Of a stretch of DNA of 64,000 nucleotides, positions 17,503 to 26,560 are shown piece by piece. Location: positions 5,322,501-5,386,500 of the forward strand of contig NZ_OY762614.1 of the NCBI RefSeq assembly GCF_963666145.1, given 5' to 3'. Position 1 is the first letter of the stretch; each line of letters opens with the position of its first letter. Source of the DNA: an uncultured Desulfobacter sp. (GTDB lineage Bacteria > Desulfobacterota > Desulfobacteria > Desulfobacterales > Desulfobacteraceae). The position numbers and the translations under genes were made by a program. The notes under the pieces were generated by a model. It did no database searches. It had not been told where the DNA came from and was given only the letters and a program-made list of their open reading frames with translations.

Positions 17503-17811
17503 TTACATATCAAATTTATGATATGCTTCGGCAAGATCATCGGCCCACTTTCCAGCCCAGACATCGGGGACGGTTTCCTCTACCTGGGTGATACTTTCCC
17601 AGCTGATGCCGATTTCGGTAAAAATATCCTTCAGGATCTCTTCGGTGGGGGCCAGCCAGACGCAAAAACGTGTGCCGTTCTTTTCGTTGTAATACGTTCT
17701 GACCCAGGTTGCTGCCTCTATCTTTGCCAGTTTGCGCCAGTTCGCTTTTACAGTTTCCCAATCAACTTCGGGGGAATTGTGAATCATTACATATTTATTG
17801 GTTTTACTCAT
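17503..17811 (-). CDS. Small DUF4242/nickel-binding-like protein
   Basis: A 102-residue cytoplasmic protein with no signal peptide or membrane segment. Sequence features (YVMIHNSPEVDWETVKANW, ATWVRTYYNEKNGTRFCVWLA, ITQVEETVPDVWAG) suggest the small ferredoxin-like dimeric fold of the DUF4242/SCO4226 group, some members of which bind nickel. His12 and one Cys in FCVWLA are the evident metal-binding candidates. The ATG at 17811 is favoured because AAGGAG lies eight to ten bases upstream; the frame could extend to 17844. It is monocistronic and convergent with the PadR gene. Function is not established and the family assignment is tentative. Confidence 0.68.
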   Translation of the reverse strand: MSKTNKYVMIHNSPEVDWETVKANWRKLAKIEAATWVRTYYNEKNGTRFCVWLAPTEEILKDIFTEIGISWESITQVEETVPDVWAGKWADDLAEAYHKFDM

Positions 17812-17954
17812 GGCTCTTCTCCTTTTTTTATGGGTTAAGCTCATTTACCTTTCAGTCATGAACTGTCCGGTTATTTATAGCTAACTCAATAATCATTCCA
17901 AAGATTAGTTGAAAACTTTAAATTATATGCAACTACTTAAAATAATGGATTGAA

Positions 17955-19496
17955 ATGGTGCTTTTTTTTGATTGCTTCCAAGGCTGCAAAATATTGACAG
18001 ATTGTTTTCCGCCACTTATAGTAGAAATTATACCTGGTGGCGCCACAAGTAGCGCAACGGAATCATCCAAACAAAAAAATCCGATTATGGAAAACATTCA
18101 ACAGGCGATCGAGAAGAACGAACTGCTTAAGCGGTTGCTGGAAGCTATCGGCGACGGCGTGTTTGTGCTGGATCCCTCCGGAAGAATCGTCGCCTGGAAT
18201 CCGGCCATGGAAGCCATTACCGGGTATTCATTCAAAGACGTCAACGGAAAAAATTGCCGGATACTTAAGTTCACTCAATGTTTCGGCAAGGATTGTCCTT
18301 CGGGGATAAATGATTGCAGGATTCTTAAAACCGGGAAAATCATACCGACCGAATGCACGATCCGGCACCGGGATGGACACGGGCTTTCGGTGAGCAAAAA
18401 TGCCCGGGTCATTAGAAATGATCTCGGACAAATCATCGGGGTGATCGAAACCGTTACGGATTTGACAGAGCTTAAAAAGACCCGGCTGAAAATGGAAAAA
18501 GCCACCCGTCGCCTGGGCCAGTTGAACCGGCTGGGCGGCATCATCGCCAAAAGTCAGGTCATGCAGAATGTATTTTCGTTTATCAAAGCGTCTGCTGCAT
18601 GCGAAACATCCATATTTATCCAGGGAGAGAGCGGAACGGGCAAGGAACTTGTGGCAGGGGCCATTCATTCTATTGGCGAAAGAAGGACGAAGCCCATGAT
18701 TACGGTCAACTGCAGCGCGCTGCCGGAATCTTTGCTGGAAAGCGAATTGTTCGGACATATCAAAGGGGCGTTCACCGGGGCCGGCCGGGATCGGATCGGA
18801 CGGTTTGAGCAGGCCGACCAGGGTACGATTTTTTTGGATGAAATCGGTGAAATTTCGCCGTATATCCAGTTGAAATTGTTGCGGGTACTTCAGGAAAAAG
18901 AGATAGAACGTGTCGGGGAGTCCCGAAAGCGTAAGGTGGACATCCGGATCATTACCGCCACCAATAAAGATTTGAAATCTCGGGTGGAAGAGGGCCTTTT
19001 CCGGGAAGACCTGTATTATCGGCTCAAGGTATTTCCAATCTATCTGCCCCCTTTAAGGGATCGCAGGGAAGACATCCCGCTGCTGGTCGATCATTTTATT
19101 AAGCTGAACAATAAGCTATCCGACGGAACTGTTACGGGCATGAGCAAATCTGCCTTAAAAATTTTTATGGAACATGACTGGCCCGGAAATATCCGGGAAC
19201 TGGCCAATGCCATTGAACATGCCTTTGTGCTTTGCTCGGGCCGACAGATTGAACCCGAAGATCTTCCCGTAGAAATCGTTGGCCAAAGGCGTTGTGACAG
19301 GCAATCGGTTCAAACAATACCCAATGCCAACCCGCCCCATAAAAAAAGGCGGCAGAACTTGGACCGTGAGCGATTACTTCGCATCTTGCGGAAATCGGGA
19401 TGGAACAAAGCCGAAGTTGCCAGGCAAACCGGATTTAGTCGGGCAGCCATCTGGAAATACATGAAAAAGTGGGATATTCCCATGCAGCGTGAATAA
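17955..19496 (+). CDS. PAS-containing sigma54-dependent Fis-family activator
   Basis: Enhancer-binding protein with a PAS sensor (about residues 58-165), a AAA+ ATPase (about 195-430: GESGTGKELVAGAIH, GHIKGAFTGA, IFLDEIGE) and a C-terminal Fis helix-turn-helix (GWNKAEVARQTGFSRAAIWKYMK). The GAFTGA loop that contacts sigma54 is intact, so it should activate RpoN promoters. The PAS carries a cysteine-rich stretch (NCRILKFTQCFGKDCPSG, then DC), a pattern seen in redox- or metal-responsive PAS domains of this family. The start is uncertain: the frame opens at 17955, but an ATG at 18087, just before the PAS, is equally credible. It is convergent with tupC; no target promoter is obvious nearby. Confidence 0.9.
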   Translation: MVLFFDCFQGCKILTDCFPPLIVEIIPGGATSSATESSKQKNPIMENIQQAIEKNELLKRLLEAIGDGVFVLDPSGRIVAWNPAMEAITGYSFKDVNGKNCRILKFTQCFGKDCPSGINDCRILKTGKIIPTECTIRHRDGHGLSVSKNARVIRNDLGQIIGVIETVTDLTELKKTRLKMEKATRRLGQLNRLGGIIAKSQVMQNVFSFIKASAACETSIFIQGESGTGKELVAGAIHSIGERRTKPMITVNCSALPESLLESELFGHIKGAFTGAGRDRIGRFEQADQGTIFLDEIGEISPYIQLKLLRVLQEKEIERVGESRKRKVDIRIITATNKDLKSRVEEGLFREDLYYRLKVFPIYLPPLRDRREDIPLLVDHFIKLNNKLSDGTVTGMSKSALKIFMEHDWPGNIRELANAIEHAFVLCSGRQIEPEDLPVEIVGQRRCDRQSVQTIPNANPPHKKRRQNLDRERLLRILRKSGWNKAEVARQTGFSRAAIWKYMKKWDIPMQRE

Positions 19497-19556
19497 CAGC
19501 TGACAGCGCTCAATAGTCGACAAAATTTATATGCGGATTTTAAAAAAGGAAAGGAT

Positions 19557-20588
19557 TTAACGCCAGAAAATATCCCGGGTGTCGAAGACCAGGAAGCTCT
19601 GTTTTCCCGGCTGCAAGTTCAATGTCCCGGCCTCTTCCTTTGGCAATAAAAGGGTGAGCCTGAAGGCGTCCGCGTCAAAGTCCACCTCAATATGACCAGT
19701 TTTCGGTTCCAGTGCCATTTGGGTGACCATGACCGGCACCTGGTTTTTTTCGTCGGATTGGTTTTCATTTGTACGGACGATGCTGATATCCTCCGCCTGG
19801 ATCAGGGCAGTTTCGCCGGTTTTATCAGGCAGGCGGATATGCCGATCGCCGGATAAAGGCAGGATCCAGTTGACGGTGCCGTCAGTCTCTACTTTCCGGT
19901 AGGGCGGGGGGAGTATGATCTCCTGGTGGGTGGAAAAGATCCGGCCTTTTTCCATGGAGACCCGGGTGTCGCTGATGGTATTGAGCCATGCCAGATCGTG
20001 GCTCACAATGATCAGGGTACACCCCCATTTGTCCCGGGCCGCCAAAGAGGCCTGGCGGATAAGGCGGGCGCTTGAGCCGTCCACGCTTGCAACAGGTTCG
20101 TCGAGCAGCAGGGCCCGGGGTTCAAGGATCAGTCTGGCCGCCAGGGCCACACGCTGGGCTTCGCCGCCGGATAACTGGTGCCAGGCCCTGTCATGGAATT
20201 CATCAAAATCCAGACCCACCGCGGCCATGGCTTGGGCTGCCCGCTGTTTTAAATTGTGGGCGTCTTTGCGGATTTTAAGGCCGTAGACAACATTGTCCAG
20301 GACCGGGCGCTTGAGCAGATAGGGGGTCTGGGTCATCAGCGTGACCCTGGATCTGACCCGGGCGGACATGGGGTGTTCCCTGCGGCCGTCGAAATGGATT
20401 TCGCCTTGGCTCGGGGTCATGGCAAATGCCAGCAGCTTTAACAGTGTGCTTTTTCCACTGCCGTTGGGCCCGGACAAACCCAATATGCTGCCCGCCGGAA
20501 TGCTGAATTCGTCAATATCCAGCACCTTTTTGCTGCCGTAGTAATGACGGATGTGTTTAAGGGTGTATATGGATGCCGCAGCGTTCAT
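19557..20588 (-). CDS. tupC: Tungstate ABC transporter ATP-binding protein
   Basis: ATPase subunit of 343 residues. It has Walker A GPNGSGKSTL (about residue 40), the Q-loop region TLMTQTPYLLK, signature LSGGEAQRVALAARL, Walker B ALLLDEP and the switch His in IIVSHDLAW. A C-terminal extension of about 110 residues (MVTQMALEPKTGHIEVDFDA and onward) looks like a TOBE/mop-type regulatory domain that may bind oxyanion, as in molybdate importers. It is the last gene of tupA-tupB-tupC, starting six bases after tupB. This is the energy-coupling part of high-affinity tungstate import for tungsten/molybdopterin enzymes such as formate dehydrogenase or aldehyde:ferredoxin oxidoreductase. Confidence 0.9.
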   Translation of the reverse strand: MNAAASIYTLKHIRHYYGSKKVLDIDEFSIPAGSILGLSGPNGSGKSTLLKLLAFAMTPSQGEIHFDGRREHPMSARVRSRVTLMTQTPYLLKRPVLDNVVYGLKIRKDAHNLKQRAAQAMAAVGLDFDEFHDRAWHQLSGGEAQRVALAARLILEPRALLLDEPVASVDGSSARLIRQASLAARDKWGCTLIIVSHDLAWLNTISDTRVSMEKGRIFSTHQEIILPPPYRKVETDGTVNWILPLSGDRHIRLPDKTGETALIQAEDISIVRTNENQSDEKNQVPVMVTQMALEPKTGHIEVDFDADAFRLTLLLPKEEAGTLNLQPGKQSFLVFDTRDIFWR

Positions 20589-20594
20589 GTGATG

Positions 20595-21281
20595 CTACCT
20601 TTTGCGCAGAAAAGAGAGGCTTAAGTTGACCGTAAAAGCGATGGCCATCAAGACAATGCCCAGGGCAATGCCGTCGGCAAACATCCCTTTGTTGGTTTCC
20701 AGGGCAATGGCCGTGGTCATGGTCCGGGTGTGATATTTTATGTTCCCGCCCACAATCATGGAGATGCCCACCTCGGTCAGGACACGGCCGTAAGCCGTAA
20801 CAGCCGCGGCAAGGATGCCGAACCGGACCTCCCACAGACAGGTCAAAATGATATCTTTTTTCCCGGCACCCAAAGAGACCAGGGTCAGCTTCAGGGCCGG
20901 GTCGATGTTTTCAATGATGGAGGCCGTGATGGCCGTGACCACGGGAAATGCCAGGATCGTCTGGCCCACGGCGATGCCGGCCAGGGTAAATAACAGGTTC
21001 ATCTCTCCCAAAGGTCCTTTGGACGAGATAAAGGCATAGACAATCAGCCCCACACACACTGTGGGCAGGGCCAAAAGTGTGTCCAGAACGGTTCTGATCG
21101 GCCGTTTGAATTTAAAATCAAAGTACCCCAGAACAAACCCGCAGGGCAGTCCGATTAAAAGACTGACCAGCATGGAGCCGGTGGATGCCTGGACCGTGGC
21201 TGAAACTGCTGACCAGGTGGAGATATCCCCCCCGATCAGCAGTTCTATCGCCTTAAAAAATCCTTCAAGAAGAAATGCCAT
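20595..21281 (-). CDS. tupB: Tungstate ABC transporter permease
   Basis: Integral membrane protein of 228 residues with five or six transmembrane helices. It carries the ABC-permease EAA-type loop (SLGAGKKDIILTCLWEVRFGILAA) that docks on the ATPase. The sequence is of the TupB type (PTVCVGLIVYAFISSKGPLGEMNLLFT; VLTEVGISMIVGGNIKYHTRTMTTAIALETNKG), distinct from molybdate ModB by this conserved tail. It sits between tupA (36 bases upstream) and tupC (six bases downstream), in one operon. It forms the inner-membrane channel for tungstate delivered by TupA. Confidence 0.92.
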   Translation of the reverse strand: MAFLLEGFFKAIELLIGGDISTWSAVSATVQASTGSMLVSLLIGLPCGFVLGYFDFKFKRPIRTVLDTLLALPTVCVGLIVYAFISSKGPLGEMNLLFTLAGIAVGQTILAFPVVTAITASIIENIDPALKLTLVSLGAGKKDIILTCLWEVRFGILAAAVTAYGRVLTEVGISMIVGGNIKYHTRTMTTAIALETNKGMFADGIALGIVLMAIAFTVNLSLSFLRKR

Positions 21282-21317
21282 TATGACCTTTGTGAAACCT
21301 GGCTAAACCGTACAGAT

Positions 21318-22151
21318 TTATTTAGCATTGGGGATAAACAGTTTTTTCCCAAGAAGCCTGAAGTCGCCGATTTTCTTCTGGGCACTTTCAGAGGCCATCC
21401 AGTCGGAAAATTTCAAGGCCAGCTCATACTTGGCCTTGGGGCAGTTCGCAGGGTTAAGGGTCAGTACGGAGTATTGATTTAAAAGGATATCATCCCCTTC
21501 CACCAGTACGGTCAACGGTGCGTCTCCGCCCTGCTGGTCCTGGTATTTGATATAGGTGCCGCGGTCGGTCATGGTGTAACCATTTCTTTCCTGGGTAACA
21601 TTAATGGTGGCCAGCATGCCCTGACCGGTTTGAACGTACCATGCTTCTTTGTCCGGCAATGCAATGCCTGCATTTTTCCAGAGCAGTTTTTCTTTTTTGT
21701 TGGTGCCTGAATCATCCCCCCGGCTCATGAAAAAAGCTTCCTTGGTCTTGATGGCGGACAGGGCCTGGGAAATATCTTTACCCTTTATGCCTGCCGGATC
21801 GGATTTGGGGCCGATGATCACAAAATCATTGTACATGACTTCCCGCCGGTCTTTGCCGTAGTTGGCAGCTAAATATGCTTTTTCTGCCGCTGGGGCGTGG
21901 ACGAGCAGGACGTCCACATCACAGTTCTGGCCAAGCTTCAGAGCTTTGCCTGTTCCCGTAGATGTCCATTTCAGGGTGATGCCGGTCTCTTGTTCAAAAA
22001 AAGGAATCAGGTAATCAAGCAATCCTGTATTGTCCGTTGAGGTGGTAGTGGCCATCATTAATTCTCCGTTTGCACCGGCCTGCACCGTAACGGCACAGAA
22101 TAAACCTATGAGGACAGCAAACCATACGGATAAACATTTTTTGAGTTTCAT
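21318..22151 (-). CDS. tupA: Tungstate-binding periplasmic protein
   Basis: Periplasmic binding protein of 277 residues with a clear signal peptide (MKLKKCLSVWFAVLIGLFCA, cleavage after VQAG). The mature protein opens with MMATTTSTDNTGLLDYL, the TTTS motif characteristic of TupA that contacts the oxyanion, and contains WTSTGTGKALKLG, DVLLVHAP, VMYNDFVIIGP and MSRGDDSGTNKKE. These features separate it from ModA (molybdate) and WtpA. It is the first gene of the tup operon. The ACTCC immediately before its start (minus strand reads GGAGT) supplies the ribosome site. No molybdenum-cofactor riboswitch fold was recognised upstream. Confidence 0.94.
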   Translation of the reverse strand: MKLKKCLSVWFAVLIGLFCAVTVQAGANGELMMATTTSTDNTGLLDYLIPFFEQETGITLKWTSTGTGKALKLGQNCDVDVLLVHAPAAEKAYLAANYGKDRREVMYNDFVIIGPKSDPAGIKGKDISQALSAIKTKEAFFMSRGDDSGTNKKEKLLWKNAGIALPDKEAWYVQTGQGMLATINVTQERNGYTMTDRGTYIKYQDQQGGDAPLTVLVEGDDILLNQYSVLTLNPANCPKAKYELALKFSDWMASESAQKKIGDFRLLGKKLFIPNAK

Positions 22152-22822
22152 TTTTACTCCTTTAATAAAGATGCTACATTAAAAATTGTGGTTTTGTTCT
22201 GTATGAACGTTTTCAAGACTTACTAATTAGTTCTATTGTTTGTTTGGGGGCGAACCCGAAGGGGGGGAAGATGAGCCAGGTTAACCCACGACCATATTAC
22301 GGAAAATACATAAAACATATTGTTATTTCATAAGACAAGATGGTGCTGTTTGTCAATAAATAGATGTTTTAAATCCACTGTTTTTAGATTTCAAACATGC
22401 TGAAATTTAACATAAACGGTTTCCATGCGAATTTTTTAACTATTTTAAATTAAATGATAGGTTGAACATATTCGAGTGTTGAAACCTTTGTTTTTTTCGT
22501 ATAGGATGTACTTAAATTCAAAAACAGCGAAATTTGTTGATTCAATACTTGTTTTAGATGAACATCGTTCTAAATTGATCTGATCCTCTGTTCTGATAAA
22601 TCGCCCTCTATAGGTATGTCGCGCGATCAATTTCGTTCTTTTACCGGCATGTCCAATGCCTTAAAAAAAATGCACGTGGACAAAAATTAAAAATTTAAAT
22701 TCACGGGAATTAAAGATCAAAGAGGTATTCTGTAACAATCCGTTCAGCTGTAAAATCGCAAAGACAAAGATATAGGCAAAAAAGGCCGACAATATAAAAT
22801 TGCATAAGGGATGAGTTAAAAA
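22152..22822. other. AT-rich divergent intergenic region, no gene seen
   Basis: 671 bases separate tupA and the cytochrome bd-like operon. Short open frames here have no ribosome sites or protein-like composition. A G-rich patch (GGGGGCGAACCCGAAGGGGGGG, about 22241-22267) stands out from the AT-rich surroundings. It should hold promoters for both divergent operons, but none could be assigned with confidence. Confidence 0.5.
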
Positions 22823-23884
22823 GTGAATCCAGTTAATCTTATTCCTGTACCGGATACAATTCCCGTACACTGGGCGTGGTTTCAGGTGCTGTTGATCGTT
22901 ACGTTTGCTTTGCACCTGCTTTTCATGAATGCCATGCTGGGCAACGCAATCATGGCGTTATTCCGAGAATTTAAGATTGACAAAGACGCGGATGCTATGA
23001 ATTTTCGGACCGCTACAAAATTGCCTTACACCATCGCGTTCACCGTAAATATGGGTGTGGCGCCCCTGCTGTTTATTCAGGTGCTTTACGGGCACTTTAT
23101 TTACACGAGCTCCATTTTGATGGCGGCCTACTGGTTGTCCATTATCCTGCTTTTAATTTTGGCATACTATGCGGCTTATATTTACGACTTCAAATTTAAC
23201 GCCATGGGCCGCAGCAGGACAATTTTTATCAGCATCAGCGTGATACTCCTGCTTTGGATCGGGTTCTTATTCACCAATAATATGGTGATGATGATTCAAC
23301 CTGAAATTTGGGTTTCGTATTTTCGAAATCCCTTCGGCACCTTGCTGGGGCTCAAAGAGCCCATGCTGATACCAAGGTATTTGCATTTTGTTCTGGCCTC
23401 CGTCGCCGTGGCTGGGCTTTTACAGGCCATTTTCTGGACCTTGAAACAGCAGGAACCGGTTTCAAAACAGGCGGTTCGCTCCGGCCTGAACTGGTTTGCC
23501 TGGGCCACCTGTATCCAATTTATCGTGGGTATCTGGTTTTTGATCTCTCTGCCCGAAGATATAATGATGCTGTTTCTGGGTCGGGCATCCTTGAACAGTG
23601 CTTTGCTTGCTTTGGGCGTTGTGCTGGGCGGTGCGGCCATTGTTTCGGCCGCCCAGCACAAGGTCTGGCCCACGGCCGCCCTGGCCCTGATCACGGTGGT
23701 GGATATGGTGCTGGTCCGGGATCTGCTGCGCAGCGCTTACCTGAAACCCTATTTTTCTCCAAAACAATTGACTGTCGTGCCGGAATACTCCCCCATGATT
23801 ATGTTTTTAGTGGCCTTTGCGGCAGGTCTCGTCATTATCGCATACATGATTAAACTTGCCGTGTCGTCGGGAAAGGCGGCATGA
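22823..23884 (+). CDS. Membrane subunit related to cytochrome bd oxidase subunit I (small partner)
   Basis: A polytopic protein of 353 residues with about eight or nine transmembrane helices and no CxxCH. The N-terminus (HWAWFQVLLIVTFALHLLFM, NAMLGNAIMAL, then LPYTIAFTVNMGVAPLLF) resembles the first helices of bd-superfamily subunit I, with candidate haem-ligand histidines near residues 16 and 31 and in YGHFIY. It lacks recognisable CydB features. The start is a GTG at 22823 with only a weak upstream site. The next gene starts one base after this stop, so the two products almost certainly form one complex. Partner role (CydA-prime-like or quinol-binding) is inferred, not shown. Confidence 0.75.
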   Translation: MNPVNLIPVPDTIPVHWAWFQVLLIVTFALHLLFMNAMLGNAIMALFREFKIDKDADAMNFRTATKLPYTIAFTVNMGVAPLLFIQVLYGHFIYTSSILMAAYWLSIILLLILAYYAAYIYDFKFNAMGRSRTIFISISVILLLWIGFLFTNNMVMMIQPEIWVSYFRNPFGTLLGLKEPMLIPRYLHFVLASVAVAGLLQAIFWTLKQQEPVSKQAVRSGLNWFAWATCIQFIVGIWFLISLPEDIMMLFLGRASLNSALLALGVVLGGAAIVSAAQHKVWPTAALALITVVDMVLVRDLLRSAYLKPYFSPKQLTVVPEYSPMIMFLVAFAAGLVIIAYMIKLAVSSGKAA

Positions 23885-23885
23885 T

Positions 23886-26540
23886 ATGAATTATCCTGTC
23901 TGGGAACTTTACACTGCAGGTGGCGGCTTTCTGATTGCCTTGATTGCTGTGGTTCACGTTTACGTTGCGCATTTTGCCGTGGGCGGCGGACTCTTTTTGA
24001 TATGGGCGGAGAATAAAGCGTACAAAGAAGATTCAAATGTCCTTTTGGATTACGTAAAAAGGCATACGAAATTTTTCCTCTTAGTGACCATGGTGTTTGG
24101 CGGCCTGACCGGTGTGGGGATATGGTTCACCATCTCTTTGCTTAATCCGTCGGCGACGTCTACTTTGATCCATACCTTTGTCTTTGGATGGGCTACGGAG
24201 TGGGTCTGTTTTGTGGGCGAGATCGTTGCCCTGTTTATCTACTTTTACACCTTTGGGAAAATGGCGCCTAAAGATCACCTTAAAATCGGGTGGCTCTACT
24301 TTATTTTTGCATGGCTATCCCTTTTCCTGATCAACGGGATCATTGATTTCATGCTGACGCCGGGTCAATGGCTTGAAAACCAAAGTTTCTGGTCCGGGTT
24401 TTTTAATCCCACCATGTGGCCGGCAATGTTTTTCAGAACCTTTATCGCCTTTATGTTTGCAGGGATCTTTGGTTTTTTGACAAGCATGTTCATTGAAGAT
24501 AAAAAAGTTCAGTACGCAATGAACAAAAGCTGTGCCGTCTGGACCCTGGTGCCGCTGGTCGGTATGCTTGTATCCGGATACTGGTATTTTAAAGTGCTGC
24601 CGGAACCGGTGCAATTGATGGTGTTCAAAGGCTCCCCGGAACTTTTGCCCTATTTGACGACATTTTATATCGGTACCGGTGTATTGTTTGCAGGTGCTTT
24701 GATTCTTGCGATTTCTTTGCCGTTACCGTTCAAAAAGGTGGTGGCTTTTGTGCTTCTGGCCATGGGACTGGTTTATATGGGCGGATTTGAATTCCTAAGG
24801 GAGGGCAGCAGACGCCCCTGGGCCATTTGCGATCACACCTATGCCAACGGCATAAAGAAAACAGATATTCCGAACATTGAAAAAAGCGGTTTTTTACCTG
24901 CGGCAAAATGGGTGTTTAACCGGGAAATTACGCCGTTAAATATTATGTCCGCCGGCCGGGAACTTTTTCGTAATCAGTGTTCAAGCTGCCATTCGGTGGG
25001 CGGGCCCATGAATGATATCTTGAAATTGACCCAAGGGATATCGGTGTACGGGATCGACTCCCGGTTGAACGGATGCGGAACAATCAGTCACTACATGTCG
25101 CCGTTCATGGGCAATCGTTATGAACGCTGGGCCCTGGCAACATTTATTGCAGAGGGGTTGAACGCAGAAAAAGCTGTGGGTGATACCGCCTTTCCACCCC
25201 AGAATAAAACGGCAAAAATTCCGCCCTTTGATGCGGATACCGATGAATATGTACTCTTATCCTGGAATAACCTTGGGATGCACTGTATTTCAGACAGTGA
25301 TCCGTTCTGGGTGCTTTTGCCTCCGGCCAATGATCTGTTTGCCCAGTTGATCAGGCGGGGCGAAATGCCCGAGGTTGTCACAGAAAATGTTGAGATTACC
25401 TATGCGGTAGAGCCCGGATTTGAGAAACCAAGTGCCCACGTCAAATTCTGGGAACATGCCCAGTCAATATTTGGCGCTTCCCCGGAGAAAAATATCGGGC
25501 TTTCCGGTAACGGGCTGTCCGGAAAAATGCACCTGGCCGAAAAACTCAATGCCTTTGAAGCCACCTTGATTCCGGTCGTTCCGTACAATGACGACGGCGC
25601 CTATAATCCCTATCCCAAATTCACCATTACGGCTGTTGATACGCAGACCGGGCAAAAATTGGCGCAAACCACCACCGTGGCCCCGACATCCACGGAGATG
25701 GGGTGCCGTAACTGCCACGGCGGCCAATGGCGGGTGAACGGCAAGGCCGGCTTCACCGATGAAACCTCGGCCAATATCCTGGCTGTTCATGACAAGCGAT
25801 CCGGCACCAATCTGCTGGAAATGGCCCAAAACGGCCAGCCCCAGCTATGCCAGTCCTGTCATCCGGATCCGGTGCTGGGTACCAAAGGACAACCGGGGGT
25901 GCTGAGTTTTCCGGCTGCCATACACGGCTTTCACGCCAATTATTTGACCCAGCGAGGCACCGAAGCCTGTTTTAAGTGTCATCCATCCCGGCCTGACGGA
26001 CCTACCCAGTGTTTGAGAAGCATTCATGCCAAAAATCTGGACTGCACCTCCTGCCATGGTTTTTTGGAAGATCACGCTTTAAGCTTGTTGAAAAAAGAGG
26101 CCCAGGATGGAAAACCTGGCGCCCGGCGGCTGATGACCCATCTTAAGCCCCGTACCGTAGCCTCCGTTGATCAGATTAACCCACGCATTCCCTGGGTGAA
26201 TGAACCGGATTGCCTAAACTGCCATAAAGATTTTGCCCCGGCCGATGTAAAAACGGCAAATGGGTTCAACCAGTGGACCATGGAACTTTCTGCCCTTTAC
26301 CACCTGAGGCATGATAACACCGGACAACTTATGTGCGAGGCCTGTCACGGGTCGACCCATGCCGTATATCCGGCAGAAAATAAACTTGGTAAAGACCTGG
26401 ACAATGTCCAGCCGCTGCAATACCAGCAGAACCGGAATCCCATCGGATCAAAACGCTGTTCGGTCTGTCATATTGAATCGATGGAAAGAATGCCGGCCCA
26501 CCATCCCATGCGGGATTCGGCATCTATGGAAGATATGTAA
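23886..26540 (+). CDS. Cytochrome bd-superfamily subunit fused to an octahaem c-type cytochrome
   Basis: An 884-residue fusion. Residues 1-330 form about eight membrane helices resembling CydA: AVVHVYVAHFAVGGG with His24/His29, a glutamate in TEWVCFVGEIVALF, and EFLREGSRRPWAI, like the bd E-x-GRQPW signature. A long periplasmic part follows with eight CxxCH motifs (CSSCH at 365, then CRNCH, CQSCH, CFKCH, CTSCH, CLNCH, CEACH, CSVCH). Between haems 1 and 2 lies a WNNLGMHC domain found in other multihaem proteins. The long Q-loop of quinol oxidases is not evident, so c-type haems rather than quinol may donate or accept electrons. The ATG at 23886 is preferred to the frame start 23856, being directly after the upstream stop. 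Confidence 0.85.
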   Translation: MNYPVWELYTAGGGFLIALIAVVHVYVAHFAVGGGLFLIWAENKAYKEDSNVLLDYVKRHTKFFLLVTMVFGGLTGVGIWFTISLLNPSATSTLIHTFVFGWATEWVCFVGEIVALFIYFYTFGKMAPKDHLKIGWLYFIFAWLSLFLINGIIDFMLTPGQWLENQSFWSGFFNPTMWPAMFFRTFIAFMFAGIFGFLTSMFIEDKKVQYAMNKSCAVWTLVPLVGMLVSGYWYFKVLPEPVQLMVFKGSPELLPYLTTFYIGTGVLFAGALILAISLPLPFKKVVAFVLLAMGLVYMGGFEFLREGSRRPWAICDHTYANGIKKTDIPNIEKSGFLPAAKWVFNREITPLNIMSAGRELFRNQCSSCHSVGGPMNDILKLTQGISVYGIDSRLNGCGTISHYMSPFMGNRYERWALATFIAEGLNAEKAVGDTAFPPQNKTAKIPPFDADTDEYVLLSWNNLGMHCISDSDPFWVLLPPANDLFAQLIRRGEMPEVVTENVEITYAVEPGFEKPSAHVKFWEHAQSIFGASPEKNIGLSGNGLSGKMHLAEKLNAFEATLIPVVPYNDDGAYNPYPKFTITAVDTQTGQKLAQTTTVAPTSTEMGCRNCHGGQWRVNGKAGFTDETSANILAVHDKRSGTNLLEMAQNGQPQLCQSCHPDPVLGTKGQPGVLSFPAAIHGFHANYLTQRGTEACFKCHPSRPDGPTQCLRSIHAKNLDCTSCHGFLEDHALSLLKKEAQDGKPGARRLMTHLKPRTVASVDQINPRIPWVNEPDCLNCHKDFAPADVKTANGFNQWTMELSALYHLRHDNTGQLMCEACHGSTHAVYPAENKLGKDLDNVQPLQYQQNRNPIGSKRCSVCHIESMERMPAHHPMRDSASMEDM

Positions 26541-26560
26541 GGGCACAAAGGAGTCCGATA

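Noticed and set aside
22152..22330. Possible molybdenum-cofactor riboswitch before tupA
   Set aside because: I looked for a multi-stem conserved fold and found only a G-rich patch and unstructured AT-rich sequence.
22445..22915. Short minus-strand frames in the tupA to bd-like gap
   Set aside because: AT-driven composition, no ribosome site, and one overlaps the start of the bd-like gene.
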